DNA of 64,000 nucleotides from Oligoflexus tunisiensis (lineage in GTDB: Bacteria > Bdellovibrionota_B > Oligoflexia > Oligoflexales > Oligoflexaceae), in the NCBI RefSeq assembly GCF_001748245.1, contig NZ_BDFO01000001.1, forward strand, positions 2,252,461-2,316,460. The letters run 5' to 3'. Below, piece by piece: positions 42,585-52,030 of the stretch; within the stretch, counting starts at the first letter, position 1; every line of letters starts with the position of its first letter. Both the position numbers and the translations under genes were made by a program. The notes under the pieces were generated by a model. The model ran no database searches. It was not told the origin of the DNA and saw only the letters and a program-made list of their open reading frames with translations.

Positions 42585-44441
42585 ATGAATTTTTGGATTG
42601 TCATTCTGCTGCTTTTCACCTTCCCTGGATACGCTGGGGCTGAGGATGCCGTGAACTTTGTGGTTGAGGGCGAATCATTCATCGCCCGCCAGCAGAATGT
42701 TCACGAAGCCGGATTTTTCACGGAAGAGCTGTCGGAATCCGAAATGCTCCGGATCTTTCAGGAGCGCCGTTATGAGTTCTCCACCGAATACAGCTTGAAG
42801 TACAAACAATATTCCTACTGGGTCCTCTTTGTCGAAAACCGCAATCCGACGCCTACGCGGATCTTTTTAAGTTTTCCGCTGATGGCGCTCAAGAGCAAAG
42901 CCTGGCTTTACTCAGGCGAAACTCTCAAACCCTTCGCCCGTTATCCCGTGGTCCACGACATGTTTTACACGGAAATTCCGCCGGGCCGTTCCGCGATTCT
43001 GGGCATGCGCCTGAGCGGGGGAAATATCACGGGGCCTGCCAAGGTCTTTAAAATTTATGATTTTGAAAGCGCTGCCGCGATGGTCACGAGCGAACAGCAT
43101 GTGATGGGAAGCCTGGCCGGTGCTGTGGCGATCATGGTCCTTTATAATTTGGGCATGTATATTTTCTTCCGGCGCATTTATTTTCTGTACTATACGGTTT
43201 ACAGTACAGCCGGCATGTACAGTCTCGCGGTGTTTGTCGGCTATCTGCCGTGGAACCTGCCTCATGTGGCGGTGGGTTTGACCATTGCGGGATTGGGACT
43301 TTTGTTGTTTAGCAACAGTTCTCTTTCCTTACGAAGTTCCCAGCCGCGTCTTTACAAAATTTCACTGGGCCTTATGGTGTACTCCGTGCTCTTCGGTGCG
43401 TATCTCATCATTCAAAAAGAGTTTATGGCGATCGTCATCAGCATACCCCTCGCTCTGCTGTTCTGCGTTTATGCCAGCGTCCGTTGTGCACGCGCGGGTT
43501 TTCGCCCGGCCATTTATCTTGTGATCGGCTGGGCCGGACTCATGCTGGCCACGGTCGTCAATCTTCTCGACGCCTCATTTTTTGGTTACGGTTTACTATC
43601 CCATGCCTCCACTTATGGCTTTGCCTGGGAGGTCTGTTTCTTCTCGTTTGCCATTGGTCAGAAAGTGCGCCTGTCGGAGCAGAAGGCTTTGCGCGAAAGC
43701 GAGCACGCTTTCAACCAGCTGAAAAAAGTGTTCTATCCGCATCAGATTGAACAGATCAAAAGCGGGATCGAGTTGGAAAGGACCATGCCCACCGGCAAGG
43801 GCGCGGCCGCGGTGATCAGTTTTGATATCATCGAAAGCTCCAAGATTCAGCAGCCGCGAGCCAAGACCTTTATTGAAAACTCCATTAAAAGCTGCGTGTC
43901 GATCATCAATGAAAACTATGATCCCACTCAGCTCCGGGCCAATGGCTATCGCATCAAGGAAGTCGGTGATGGCTTTCTCTGCTCCGTCGGTTATCCCTTT
44001 AAATTACCGCCAGGCATGGTGGCCGCTCAGTGTGCGGTCGAGTTGAGCCTGCGCTTTATTCAGATCTTTCAGAATCAGGTCAATCAACTCCTGGAACATG
44101 CCCCGGTCTACTGTTCGATAGGCATAGCCTTCGATACGCTGGAAGGGTATTTCCCGCAGGTGGGGACCATTGAATATGATGTGTATGGGCGGGCTGTGAT
44201 CCTGGCGACCCGCTATGAATCGTTCCGGCGCCAGCTCTATCCCAATGGGGTCCCTGGCCATATCCTGACCCTGCATGAAAAAGTTTACGAGCAGTTGCCC
44301 GCGTCGCTTCAGGCCACCTTTCAGGAAGTGGACCTGCATCGGGCCCATATGGTCGTGCGCGATGACCTGTACGCGTGCAAAATCTATTTCCGGGTGATCC
44401 AGCCGGCTGAAATTCTGGAAGTCACGCAGGCGGCCAGTTAA
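42585..44441 (+). CDS. 7TMR-DISM receptor with class III nucleotide cyclase domain
   Basis: The start at 42585 follows GGTTGGAG. In the 618 residues: signal peptide (to AGAED), 7TMR-DISM extracellular domain (30-190; YWVLFVENRN ... TRIFLSFPL), seven membrane segments (about 200-390), short coiled coil, then a class III cyclase domain (about 420-590). Metal Asp residues are in ISFDIIES and EVGDGFLC. The helix expected to hold the transition-state Asn-Arg pair reads YGRAVILATRYE, with Ile at the Asn and Arg kept. It may make cAMP or cGMP on sensing an external ligand, at reduced activity or as a regulatory partner. Confidence 0.85.
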   Translation: MNFWIVILLLFTFPGYAGAEDAVNFVVEGESFIARQQNVHEAGFFTEELSESEMLRIFQERRYEFSTEYSLKYKQYSYWVLFVENRNPTPTRIFLSFPLMALKSKAWLYSGETLKPFARYPVVHDMFYTEIPPGRSAILGMRLSGGNITGPAKVFKIYDFESAAAMVTSEQHVMGSLAGAVAIMVLYNLGMYIFFRRIYFLYYTVYSTAGMYSLAVFVGYLPWNLPHVAVGLTIAGLGLLLFSNSSLSLRSSQPRLYKISLGLMVYSVLFGAYLIIQKEFMAIVISIPLALLFCVYASVRCARAGFRPAIYLVIGWAGLMLATVVNLLDASFFGYGLLSHASTYGFAWEVCFFSFAIGQKVRLSEQKALRESEHAFNQLKKVFYPHQIEQIKSGIELERTMPTGKGAAAVISFDIIESSKIQQPRAKTFIENSIKSCVSIINENYDPTQLRANGYRIKEVGDGFLCSVGYPFKLPPGMVAAQCAVELSLRFIQIFQNQVNQLLEHAPVYCSIGIAFDTLEGYFPQVGTIEYDVYGRAVILATRYESFRRQLYPNGVPGHILTLHEKVYEQLPASLQATFQEVDLHRAHMVVRDDLYACKIYFRVIQPAEILEVTQAAS

Positions 44442-44583
44442 CGCGTCCTGATATATTCCGAAAAATTATATGATTATCGAAATAAATTCGACGACTCGCC
44501 TGGGTTTTTGTGGTTAACCTGCAAGGGACGGTTTGACAGCCATTTCAAAATAGGGCACTCTGAAAATCCACAAAACGGCTCAC

Positions 44584-44658
44584 TATAATTTTCCCGACTC
44601 TTATTGTGATCTTTATCACGAGCTGTCTGCCTCCATGCATACTGGAGGCACTTTTTTT
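44584..44658 (+). promoter_or_regulatory. Promoter, CRP-like palindrome and leader terminator before 44680 gene
   Basis: TATAAT lies at 44584-44589 (a -35 such as TGAAAA at 44561-44566 is 17 bases upstream). TGTGATCTTTATCACG (44605-44620) fits the CRP/FNR-family pattern TGTGA-N6-TCAC. Hairpin GCCTCCA/TGGAGGC (44629-44649) is followed by ACTTTTTTTC, a strong intrinsic terminator placed just before the ribosome binding site at 44664. The arrangement suggests regulated read-through into the methylase-like gene. Confidence 0.5.
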
Positions 44659-44679
44659 CATATGGAGAGGATTCGTACG

Positions 44680-45462
44680 ATGCATCCGTCAGAGCTTTCA
44701 GTGGTAGGAATAGGCACAGGTCAACTCACACAGCTGACTCTGATGGGCCGGGCCCTGATTCAACAGGCGGATGTTATCTGTTGCGAGAGCGCTATGGAAG
44801 ACGCGGTGCTCGCCTTCGGAGCGGACAAGCGCTGGAAGATTCTGACGGCGCAGGATGCCTCGCAGCTGGAAAAGGAAGGCCGCGAGCTGGCCGAGCTGCT
44901 CCACAGCGGCGCGAGGGTCGTGCGTCTCAGTTTCAATCAAATGGATCATAAGAAACGTTTGGAGCACGAGCTGACCATCCTGCGGCGCCTGGGTGTGCGG
45001 AAACGTTTCTTTCCCAGTTTACAGGCGCTGCATGATGAGGCATGGAACCTCGGCCTGCCCTGGCTTTCGGAAGCGCAACCCGGCGCGTTCCGCATCATCC
45101 CATCCACTCAGGTCCGCGGTGATCGCCATTTCTGGCGTTATCTGGCTGATGATGCTCAAACGCTGGCCGTTGACGTGGGACGCGGGCGGATTGAGATTTT
45201 TGTCGAACGCCTGCTCCTGGCGGGCGCGGATCCCGAGCGGCCGGTGGCCCTGGTCGCGCATCACCCAACGCGCAGCCCGATCTGCTGGCTGACGACCCTT
45301 GAGGAAGTTGATGAACTTCTGCCCCAATGGAAGCCGCATGGCGCGACCATTCTTTACATTGGCACCTGGCCTCATGCGATTAGGGACACGGAAGCGAATA
45401 AAAGTTTCTGGGGTTCCTTGGAAGCTGCGGCGGAAGTCTGGTTGCGGAAGCAGCGGGCCTGA
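44680..45462 (+). CDS. Tetrapyrrole methylase-like protein
   Basis: The start at 44680 (MHPSELSVVGIG) follows GGAGAGG. The 260-residue protein opens like uroporphyrinogen/precorrin methyltransferases: VVGIGTGQLTQLTLMGRALI and QQADVICCES match the VxxGPGD ... L..ADV pattern. Later blocks are weak: RVVRLSFNQMD for the SAM loop region, PVALVAHHPTRSPICWLTTL, and ATILYIGTWP for the final strand. The proline-rich GPGD loop is changed to GTGQ. It may act on a tetrapyrrole or another SAM-dependent substrate. It is preceded by a terminator-containing leader and is monocistronic. Confidence 0.7.
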   Translation: MHPSELSVVGIGTGQLTQLTLMGRALIQQADVICCESAMEDAVLAFGADKRWKILTAQDASQLEKEGRELAELLHSGARVVRLSFNQMDHKKRLEHELTILRRLGVRKRFFPSLQALHDEAWNLGLPWLSEAQPGAFRIIPSTQVRGDRHFWRYLADDAQTLAVDVGRGRIEIFVERLLLAGADPERPVALVAHHPTRSPICWLTTLEEVDELLPQWKPHGATILYIGTWPHAIRDTEANKSFWGSLEAAAEVWLRKQRA

Positions 45463-45516
45463 GACGTCATGGTCAGGGGATTGGAGAGGGCGGGGTTCAG
45501 CGTCCCCGCACCGGCT

Positions 45517-46041
45517 TTAACCTTTGATCGCCTGGTAACGCACCACGCCACCCACGATCTTGCGGGCGATGTTTTCGCGTTTGGGCCGCCGTGCCTGAAT
45601 ATGCACGATCGCGCGATCATAGCTAATAATCACTTTATCAAAAGGCACCTGCAGTTCATCGAGTGTTTCGGCGATGCGTTTGAGCGAAGCGCCTTTGCAG
45701 ACGATATCCACAGCAGCCTTATCATCCTCCGCCATATGCCAGCTCTCAGGCGAGCCAAACATCGCGGCGTTCAGTTCACGACTGCGAAAGCCCGAGACGA
45801 TGGTGACGTGCTTGCCGATCTTTTCCTTCAAAGGATCCAGCACCATGGTGCAAAGATACTTGAGGTTTTCGATTTGCGACTCGCTGGGACGGTTGTTGAT
45901 GCCCTTCTTTCTTGCCAGCTCTGACCATGTGAGCTGCTCAAGAGTGAAGTAACGGGACAGCATGGGTTCCTCTTCAAATTCCCCGGTCAGGGGCAGAACC
46001 TCGACTGTCGTTTCCACAAGCTCTGCATTTCTCGTCGCCAT
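45517..46041 (-). CDS. M15-family peptidase domain protein (phage-endolysin type)
   Basis: The 174-residue protein carries a D,D-carboxypeptidase-like M15 domain: FTLEQLTWSELARKKGINN, LDPLKEKIGKHVTIVSGFRS, SWHM giving the first zinc His, AAVDIV giving the zinc Asp, and a late HIQ giving the last His. The order and spacing follow the phage-type Peptidase_M15_3 domain. No signal peptide is visible; an unusual N-terminal 25 residues are acidic. It should cleave peptidoglycan cross-bridges if exported, or act as a phage remnant. AGGAAAGG precedes the ATG. Confidence 0.82.
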   Translation of the reverse strand: MATRNAELVETTVEVLPLTGEFEEEPMLSRYFTLEQLTWSELARKKGINNRPSESQIENLKYLCTMVLDPLKEKIGKHVTIVSGFRSRELNAAMFGSPESWHMAEDDKAAVDIVCKGASLKRIAETLDELQVPFDKVIISYDRAIVHIQARRPKRENIARKIVGGVVRYQAIKG

Positions 46042-46317
46042 AGTAGGGCCTTTCCTTTCAAACCATGTCTGGCAAGCAGCGACAGGCTGCCTACACTTGA
46101 ATCATAACATCAGCCTATATGACGCGCAATGGTGGCGCTTTGCCGGCTGCTGGGTAAAGATTTCCGCCTGCGCGAAGCGCGTAATTCCTGCTGGATCCAG
46201 GTTTGTGTGAACCGTGATTCTCTCTTTGCACACCCGGCGATTTTTGCCGACAATGAGACTGCAAAAGACAGATCTGTGAATTCATGTTAATGGTCGTTGT
46301 CCATCCAGGAGATTCGC

Positions 46318-47031
46318 ATGGTGAAGAAAAAGGCCGAAAGCCGGTCCACGTCCGATCAACGTCAGTATCGTTACTATGATCTCATCATGGCCGCCTTTGT
46401 TTGCGTCCTCCTGTGTTCGAATCTGATCGGTGTGAGCAAGGTTGTCACGATTGCCGGCTTCACGTTCGGCGGCGGGAATCTCTTTTTTCCGTTGAGCTAT
46501 CTGTTTGGCGATATTCTGACGGAAGTTTACGGCTATGCCCGCGGGCGCCGGGTGGTATGGGCTGGCTTCGGAGCTTTGATCTTCGCCTCGCTGATGTCCT
46601 GGATTGTGGTGACTCTGCCGGCCGCCGAGGGTTATACAGGGCAGGCGGCCCTGGAACAGATCTTCGCCTCGACGCCGCGCATTGTGGCCGCTTCGATTTT
46701 CGCTTATTTTATCGGCGAACTGACCAATTCCTACATCCTGGCGAAGATGAAGCTGTTCACCGAAGGACGCTTCCTTTGGATGCGCACCATCGGATCCACG
46801 CTGGGTGGGGAAGCGATCGACAGCCTGGTATTTTATCCGCTTGCGTTTTACGGCAGCTGGTCCAATGATCTGCTGCTCAAGGTGATGCTGGCCAACTATG
46901 TGATCAAGGTCGGCTGGGAAATCCTGGCCACACCTTTGACTTATCGAATCGTGAACTTTCTGAAGAAGAAGGAAAACGAAGACTACTTCGATCGAGATAC
47001 CAACTTCACACCTTTCAGTGTCAAGGTGTGA
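46318..47031 (+). CDS. yhhQ: YhhQ/VUT-family queuosine precursor transporter
   Basis: The start at 46318 follows AGGAG. The 237-residue protein has six or seven membrane segments and family motifs: LCSNLIGVSKVVTIAGFTF, FPLSYLFGDILTEVYGY, NSYILAKMK, MRTIGSTLGGEAIDSLVFYP. YhhQ-type proteins take up preQ0/preQ1 for queuosine-modified tRNA. No preQ1 riboswitch was recognised upstream. It is followed 20 bases later by an M14 peptidase gene in the same direction. Confidence 0.92.
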   Translation: MVKKKAESRSTSDQRQYRYYDLIMAAFVCVLLCSNLIGVSKVVTIAGFTFGGGNLFFPLSYLFGDILTEVYGYARGRRVVWAGFGALIFASLMSWIVVTLPAAEGYTGQAALEQIFASTPRIVAASIFAYFIGELTNSYILAKMKLFTEGRFLWMRTIGSTLGGEAIDSLVFYPLAFYGSWSNDLLLKVMLANYVIKVGWEILATPLTYRIVNFLKKKENEDYFDRDTNFTPFSVKV

Positions 47032-47051
47032 TGACAGAAAGGGAGACGCTT

Positions 47052-48818
47052 ATGCGCCTAAGACCATCATTAGTTACCCTTGCCCTGGCTGTCGCTTCCC
47101 CTCTGGGTGCGGCGCCTTCGGCTGATGCTTTGAAAACCGTAGCCGAGAAGAGCGATTGGAAACGGACCGGCCGCTACAGTGAAGTCGAGCGGCTCTGCGA
47201 GGAGTTTCCCAAGCACTTCCCCAGACAGGTCGTTTGCCAGAAATTCGGAACGACGCCGGAAGGTCGCCCGATGCTGTCGCTGGTGGCCGGTGATGGTAAA
47301 AAGCGGGAGCGCCCGGTGATCCTGTTCCAGGGCGGCATTCACTCCGGTGAAATCGATGGCAAGGATGCCGGCTTTGTCTTTCTGCGTGAGGTGCTGGAAG
47401 GCAAACGTTTGCCCGGCGTTTTGCAAAAAGCCACGCTGGTCTTCGTTCCGGTGTTCAATGTCGATGGTCATGAGCGCTTTGGGAAAAACAATCGGCCCAA
47501 TCAGGTTGGTCCCGAGGAAATGGGCTGGCGCACGACCTCGCAGAACTACAATCTCAACCGCGATTATCTGAAGGTCGATGCACCGGAAATGCAGGCCATG
47601 CATGAACTTTTGAATCGCTGGGATCCTTTGGTTTATGTCGATCTGCATGTCACCGATGGGGCTCAGTTTCAGCATGATGTCGCCGTGATGGTGGAACCTT
47701 CGATGGCCGGTCCTGAGGCTTTGAAAAATGCTGCGCTGAATCTTCGGACGCAGATCATGAGTGATCTGAGCCAGGTGGGGCATAAACCTCTTTGGTTTTA
47801 TCCCAGCTTTGAAAAGGATGATGATCCCACCAGTGGCATCAGCGCCCGTCCCCATTCCCCGCGCTTTTCCAATGGCTACTGGGGCCTGCGCAATCGCTTC
47901 GGCATCCTGGTGGAAACCCACTCCTGGCGCGACTACGCGCACCGCTGTCGGGCGACTCTGGCGACTCTGGATTCCATTGTGAAAGCCACGGCTGCTCATG
48001 GTCGCGCCTGGCGTGCGGCGGCGGACGCTGCGGATCGGGAGATGAGTCAGTTGGCAGGGAAAACAGCGACCCTCACGTATCGCAACTCGGACAAGACGGA
48101 AACGTTCGAGTTCCTGGGCTATGAGTATACCCGCCGTGATTCACCGGTGTCCGGACAGCTGATGACCGTCTATGATCCCAGCAAACCCGAAGTCTGGAAA
48201 ATGCCTTTGCGCAAGGAAGTCATTCCAGGCCTGCAGCTCACGGCGCCAGCCTCGGGTTATCTGGTGCCTGCCGCCTATCGTGATATCGTGGAGCCCAGGC
48301 TCAAGGCCCATCGGCTGCAGTATCAGGTGTTGAAACAAGGTCAGGATGTGAATGCTTCCGCCTATCGCATCACTGATGTGAAGCTCGCGAACAGCAGCTA
48401 TGAGAAGCATCAGAGGGCGGAGTATAAAGGTCAGTGGAGCCCGTCCCAGGAACGCATTAGTGCCGGATCGCTGTGGGTTCCCATTGCTCAGCCCAACGTC
48501 ATCCTCCTGATGCAGCTGATGGAACCGGAGAGTTCCGATTCCTTCCTCGCCTGGGGTTATCTGAATGAAATCTTCGAGCGCAAGGAATACATGGAACCCT
48601 ATGTGGCCGAGCAGGTCGCCCAGGAAATGCTCAAGGATCCGGCCGTGAAACAGGAGTTTGAAAAGCGCCTCGCCGAAGACCCCGATTTCGCCAAGAGTCC
48701 GCAGGCCCGCCTCGACTTTTTCTATCGGCGGCATCCGAGTTTCGATGAACGGCTGAATCGTTATCCGATTCTGCGTTTGGAACAGGGGGCCCAGTTTCTG
48801 ACGAGTAAAGCCAAATAA
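47052..48818 (+). CDS. Secreted M14-family zinc carboxypeptidase
   Basis: The start at 47052 (MRLRPSLVTLALAVASPLG) follows AAAGGGAG and gives a signal peptide; the longer frame from 47028 lacks one. In the 588-residue protein the zinc ligands are His and Glu in GGIHSGEIDG and His in VDLHVTDG. Other motifs are NVDGHERFG, QNYNLNRDYLKVDAPE and a catalytic Glu candidate in ILVETHSWRDY. The C-terminal 200 residues are a separate beta-rich/unknown region. It probably trims periplasmic or extracellular peptides. It is co-directional with yhhQ. Confidence 0.9.
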   Translation: MRLRPSLVTLALAVASPLGAAPSADALKTVAEKSDWKRTGRYSEVERLCEEFPKHFPRQVVCQKFGTTPEGRPMLSLVAGDGKKRERPVILFQGGIHSGEIDGKDAGFVFLREVLEGKRLPGVLQKATLVFVPVFNVDGHERFGKNNRPNQVGPEEMGWRTTSQNYNLNRDYLKVDAPEMQAMHELLNRWDPLVYVDLHVTDGAQFQHDVAVMVEPSMAGPEALKNAALNLRTQIMSDLSQVGHKPLWFYPSFEKDDDPTSGISARPHSPRFSNGYWGLRNRFGILVETHSWRDYAHRCRATLATLDSIVKATAAHGRAWRAAADAADREMSQLAGKTATLTYRNSDKTETFEFLGYEYTRRDSPVSGQLMTVYDPSKPEVWKMPLRKEVIPGLQLTAPASGYLVPAAYRDIVEPRLKAHRLQYQVLKQGQDVNASAYRITDVKLANSSYEKHQRAEYKGQWSPSQERISAGSLWVPIAQPNVILLMQLMEPESSDSFLAWGYLNEIFERKEYMEPYVAEQVAQEMLKDPAVKQEFEKRLAEDPDFAKSPQARLDFFYRRHPSFDERLNRYPILRLEQGAQFLTSKAK

Positions 48819-48987
48819 TAGTTCGGGATCTCACGCTGGCTTGATGGCCTCCAAGGCCATCAAGTTGCGCCTTTCTCCCGCCCACCATAGTCCAGCCACC
48901 CATGTTCCTGTGAATTCATATTCATCCATCCCGAGGATGTCTTAAGTCTGTTACAATTTAGGGGTCCCACTTCAATTTTGCTGACAG

Positions 48988-51751
48988 ATGTGCCTGGGGG
49001 TGCCCTTGCGAACAATATTGGTTCTCGCGTTTCTCGCGAGCTTCTTCAGTGGCTCTTCAGCACTTTTCGGGTCGACCTCATTCCGAAATCCACCCGTGGC
49101 TTATGAAGATCGGTTCAATGTCATCCCTCTCGCCAGCTACAAGGAAGGCTCCGTCCTGCCAATTGAAAAGCTCTGCCGAATCGATTCTCCTAACGAGGAG
49201 CATTGCTTTACATACGATGCAAAAATCAAACACCACAAGCAGACTGAGATGCTCCCCTACTATACCTACCGCATATATTTCAGGTACGACCCTCTGTTAG
49301 CTTCGGATTGGACACTCAGCTTCCCTCTTTTCTCAATCAGCGCGACCGATTTCCATATCAACGGGCAGCGCGAAATGCCTATGCGAATGAATTTTCCGAT
49401 CAACAAAAGCCAAGGTGAGATCACGGTCTCTTTCATTACCGCCGATTACCAAAATCAGATGAGTGGCTATGTTCTGCGGCATCAGGAATCAACATACATC
49501 GACGTGGCTATTGATTGGTTTTTCCTTGGACTTATGGCCGCTTTTGGGATCTACCTGACGGCCCTTACCGTTCAGCGACGTTTTCACATTCCTTACGTAC
49601 TGGTTACACTCATTGTCTTATGTGGCCTCTGGAAAACGATTAACAGCACATGGATACTGCCTACCTACTTGATTCAGATCGGTTTCTACCAATGGTTGAC
49701 GCAGGATGTTATTTGGCAAATCTTCTGGGCTGAGATTCAAGTATTCATCGCCGTGGCAATGTTTTCCTATGTGCCCACTCATTTTTTACTCGTGCGTTAT
49801 CGCCTTTTATCTCGCCGCTATGCCATGTTCTATGCGACCTGCTGTGTGCTGATGATTCCCGTTGGCGTTGCCGGAATCCGTTGTTATTCGCAATTCCACT
49901 CGTTAATTGACTTCGCGACAGCGTCCTTACTCCTTCTTGGCTCGGGAGTCCAGGTTCACCTTCTTTGGCGTCTTTTGCGTCTCAACGATCGCAATGCCAG
50001 ATTTATTGCCTTCGGAATCTTTATTCTCAATGCGTCCATCGCTTGGAATATCGCCAACTACACCTTATTCGGCAATAGTCTTCCCATACTCGAAAAACCA
50101 GGCATGTTCGTCTTTATGTTGATGCACGCTATCGCCTTGTCGCAGGATTTCGCTGATAGCTTTGACGAAAACCTTGTTCTGACCAAGCAGCTCGAAAAGC
50201 GTAACGCGGAACTCAATGGCCTCAACACCACACTCGCCGAACGCGTGGCCATACAGACAGCTGAAATTCGAAGCATTTTGGATCACATTCCCCAAGGCGT
50301 CCTCCGTCTGATGCCAGGCGGGATCATTTCCGACAGCGCTTCGGCACGAGCAATTGAAATTTTCGGGACTGAGACTATTCAAGGACGCACGTTTCGCGAG
50401 GTGGCAATCGACCAAAGTCAGGCGTCTGCTGACGAGCGAGATCAAGCCTGGCAGAGCTTCCAGGCCATCATTGGCGAGGATCTCCTGGCCTTTGATATGA
50501 ATCGTGACAAGTTACCGGCTGAGATACGACTGCCTGAGAAAGTGCTCGCTGTGACTTATACCCCCGAAAGCTACGGGTCACTTGAGTGTCAAAATCTTCT
50601 TCTCACTGTGACCGATATTACAGTCGAGAAGAAACTCGCTGCGGCCAAGGAACGTCAGGATGCGATCATGGATCTGGTACGCGAGTTGGTCCACGTCGAA
50701 GATGACGCGAAACTAGTGCAGTTTATTTCGAGCACCGATCGCCTGGTCGGCCTTATGACCGAACGTTTCGGCACCGCAGAGTCTCTATCGACGGAGACCT
50801 TGAAGTTTCTTTTTATCATGCTTCATACCATCAAAGGTGAGGCCCGAACCCTGAACCTGAGCAAGTTTTCTTCGGGAGATTCACTCCATAGAGAGTGCTG
50901 TCAATAGCATGCAGTTGCTGGGGCCGCCCTTCTCCAGATCGTCCATTTTGGATATGCATCGGAGGGTGGTAGACCTATTGGAAGAATATCGCCAGTGCTT
51001 TACCCAGGTTTTGAAAAAGACCATGGAAGACTCACTTATCGCTCTGCCAAAAGAGTTTCTAAGGGATAGCGCACGACAGATCGATCAACTTAATGCTGCC
51101 AGTGCAGTGAGACAAATGACCGACGAAACCTTCAATATCTTGGAACAACATGTCGATTCAATGATCAAAACCGTCTATCCGAAGATATTTACCCAACTGC
51201 ATACGCATCTTTGGAGTTTCGAATCAAACACCCGAGCGATTGCAAAACAGCTTTCTAAAGAGAGTCCACGCTTTGTTGTGAATGGGGACGATCTTCGTAT
51301 TGGTGACCAAACCCGGCTTGCCTTGACCCAGTCGCTGGTTCACTTGCTTCGAAACCATTTGGATCATGGTATCGAATCTGCCGAGGAGCGGCTGCCTCAG
51401 CAGAAACCTGCTTACGGCACCATAACGATTTCCACCAAACAGCTGCCAGAAAATCGTTTCCGACTGACGTTTAGCGACGATGGACGAGGACTCGCTATAG
51501 CTCGCCTACGTGCCAAAGCCCAAGAAGGGCGCCTCACAGCCGATAAGTCTGATACCGAAATTGCTGCATTGATTTGGGAAAGCGGCATGAGTACGGCCGA
51601 ACAGGTGTCTGAAATATCGGGTCGTGGCGTAGGTATGGCCGCAATCAAAGAATTCATCGAGGGGGCCGGCGGCACTATTACGATAGGATTGTCGGGTAGC
51701 GAGGGGGCAGCTTATCGACCATTTGTCTTGCGCATTGAACTTCCATGTTAA
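48988..51751 (+). pseudogene. 7TMR/CheA-like hybrid histidine kinase with a frameshift
   Basis: The first frame runs 48988-50907, the second resumes to 51751. Together they encode: signal peptide, periplasmic domain (to about 165), seven membrane segments (about 170-385), coiled coil, PAS-like domain (SILDHIPQGVLRL), Hpt (HTIKGEARTLNLSKF), then in the new frame the Hpt helix end (EIHSIESAVNSMQL), linker and CheA-type ATPase (NHLDHGIESAEER, SDDGRGLAIARL, SGRGVGMAAIKEF). The break lies near 50870-50885; one base gained or two lost would restore it. Base use looks less GC-biased than neighbouring genes. The start has no good ribosome binding site; GTG 49000 or TTG 49006 are alternatives. Confidence 0.82.
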
Positions 51752-51960
51752 TGCGCCCTTCCCGAGGGAACCCTTTGCCATGAATAAAGAGTGAATCCGC
51801 TCGACCTATGACCTCATCATTCATGATTTCGTTTGAATCAATGATCAGGCACACATATTGATTGATGTCGTCTCCAGATGGCAGTCTTTTTCATGCAAAC
51901 AGCTCCAGGGTCACAGACTTTTTGGCATTTTTTTTCATTTCAATGTGCCATCTAGACCGC

Positions 51961-51989
51961 TTGACCCTCAGTCTTTGCACTGGTAGAAC
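51961..51989 (+). promoter_or_regulatory. Sigma70 promoter of the glycoside transport operon
   Basis: TTGACC (51961-51966) and TAGAAC (51984-51989) are separated by exactly 17 bases. The expected start of transcription falls inside the palindrome at 51993-52013. Confidence 0.6.
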
Positions 51990-51992
51990 CGT

Positions 51993-52013
51993 TTTGTTAA
52001 ATCATTTAACAAA
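51993..52013 (+). promoter_or_regulatory. ROK-type operator palindrome
   Basis: TTTGTTAAA and TTTAACAAA form a perfect 9-bp inverted repeat around TCA. This closely resembles operators of XylR/NagC-type ROK regulators, and the operon encodes such a regulator at 54403-55644. Its place at the transcription start suits repression relieved by a sugar. Confidence 0.65.
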
Positions 52014-52030
52014 GTCGGGAAGCAGGTGTC

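Noticed and set aside
46042..46317. preQ1 riboswitch before the YhhQ-type gene
   Set aside because: The 276-base gap shows no preQ1 class I or II core; only an imperfect palindrome CTGGATCCAG was seen.
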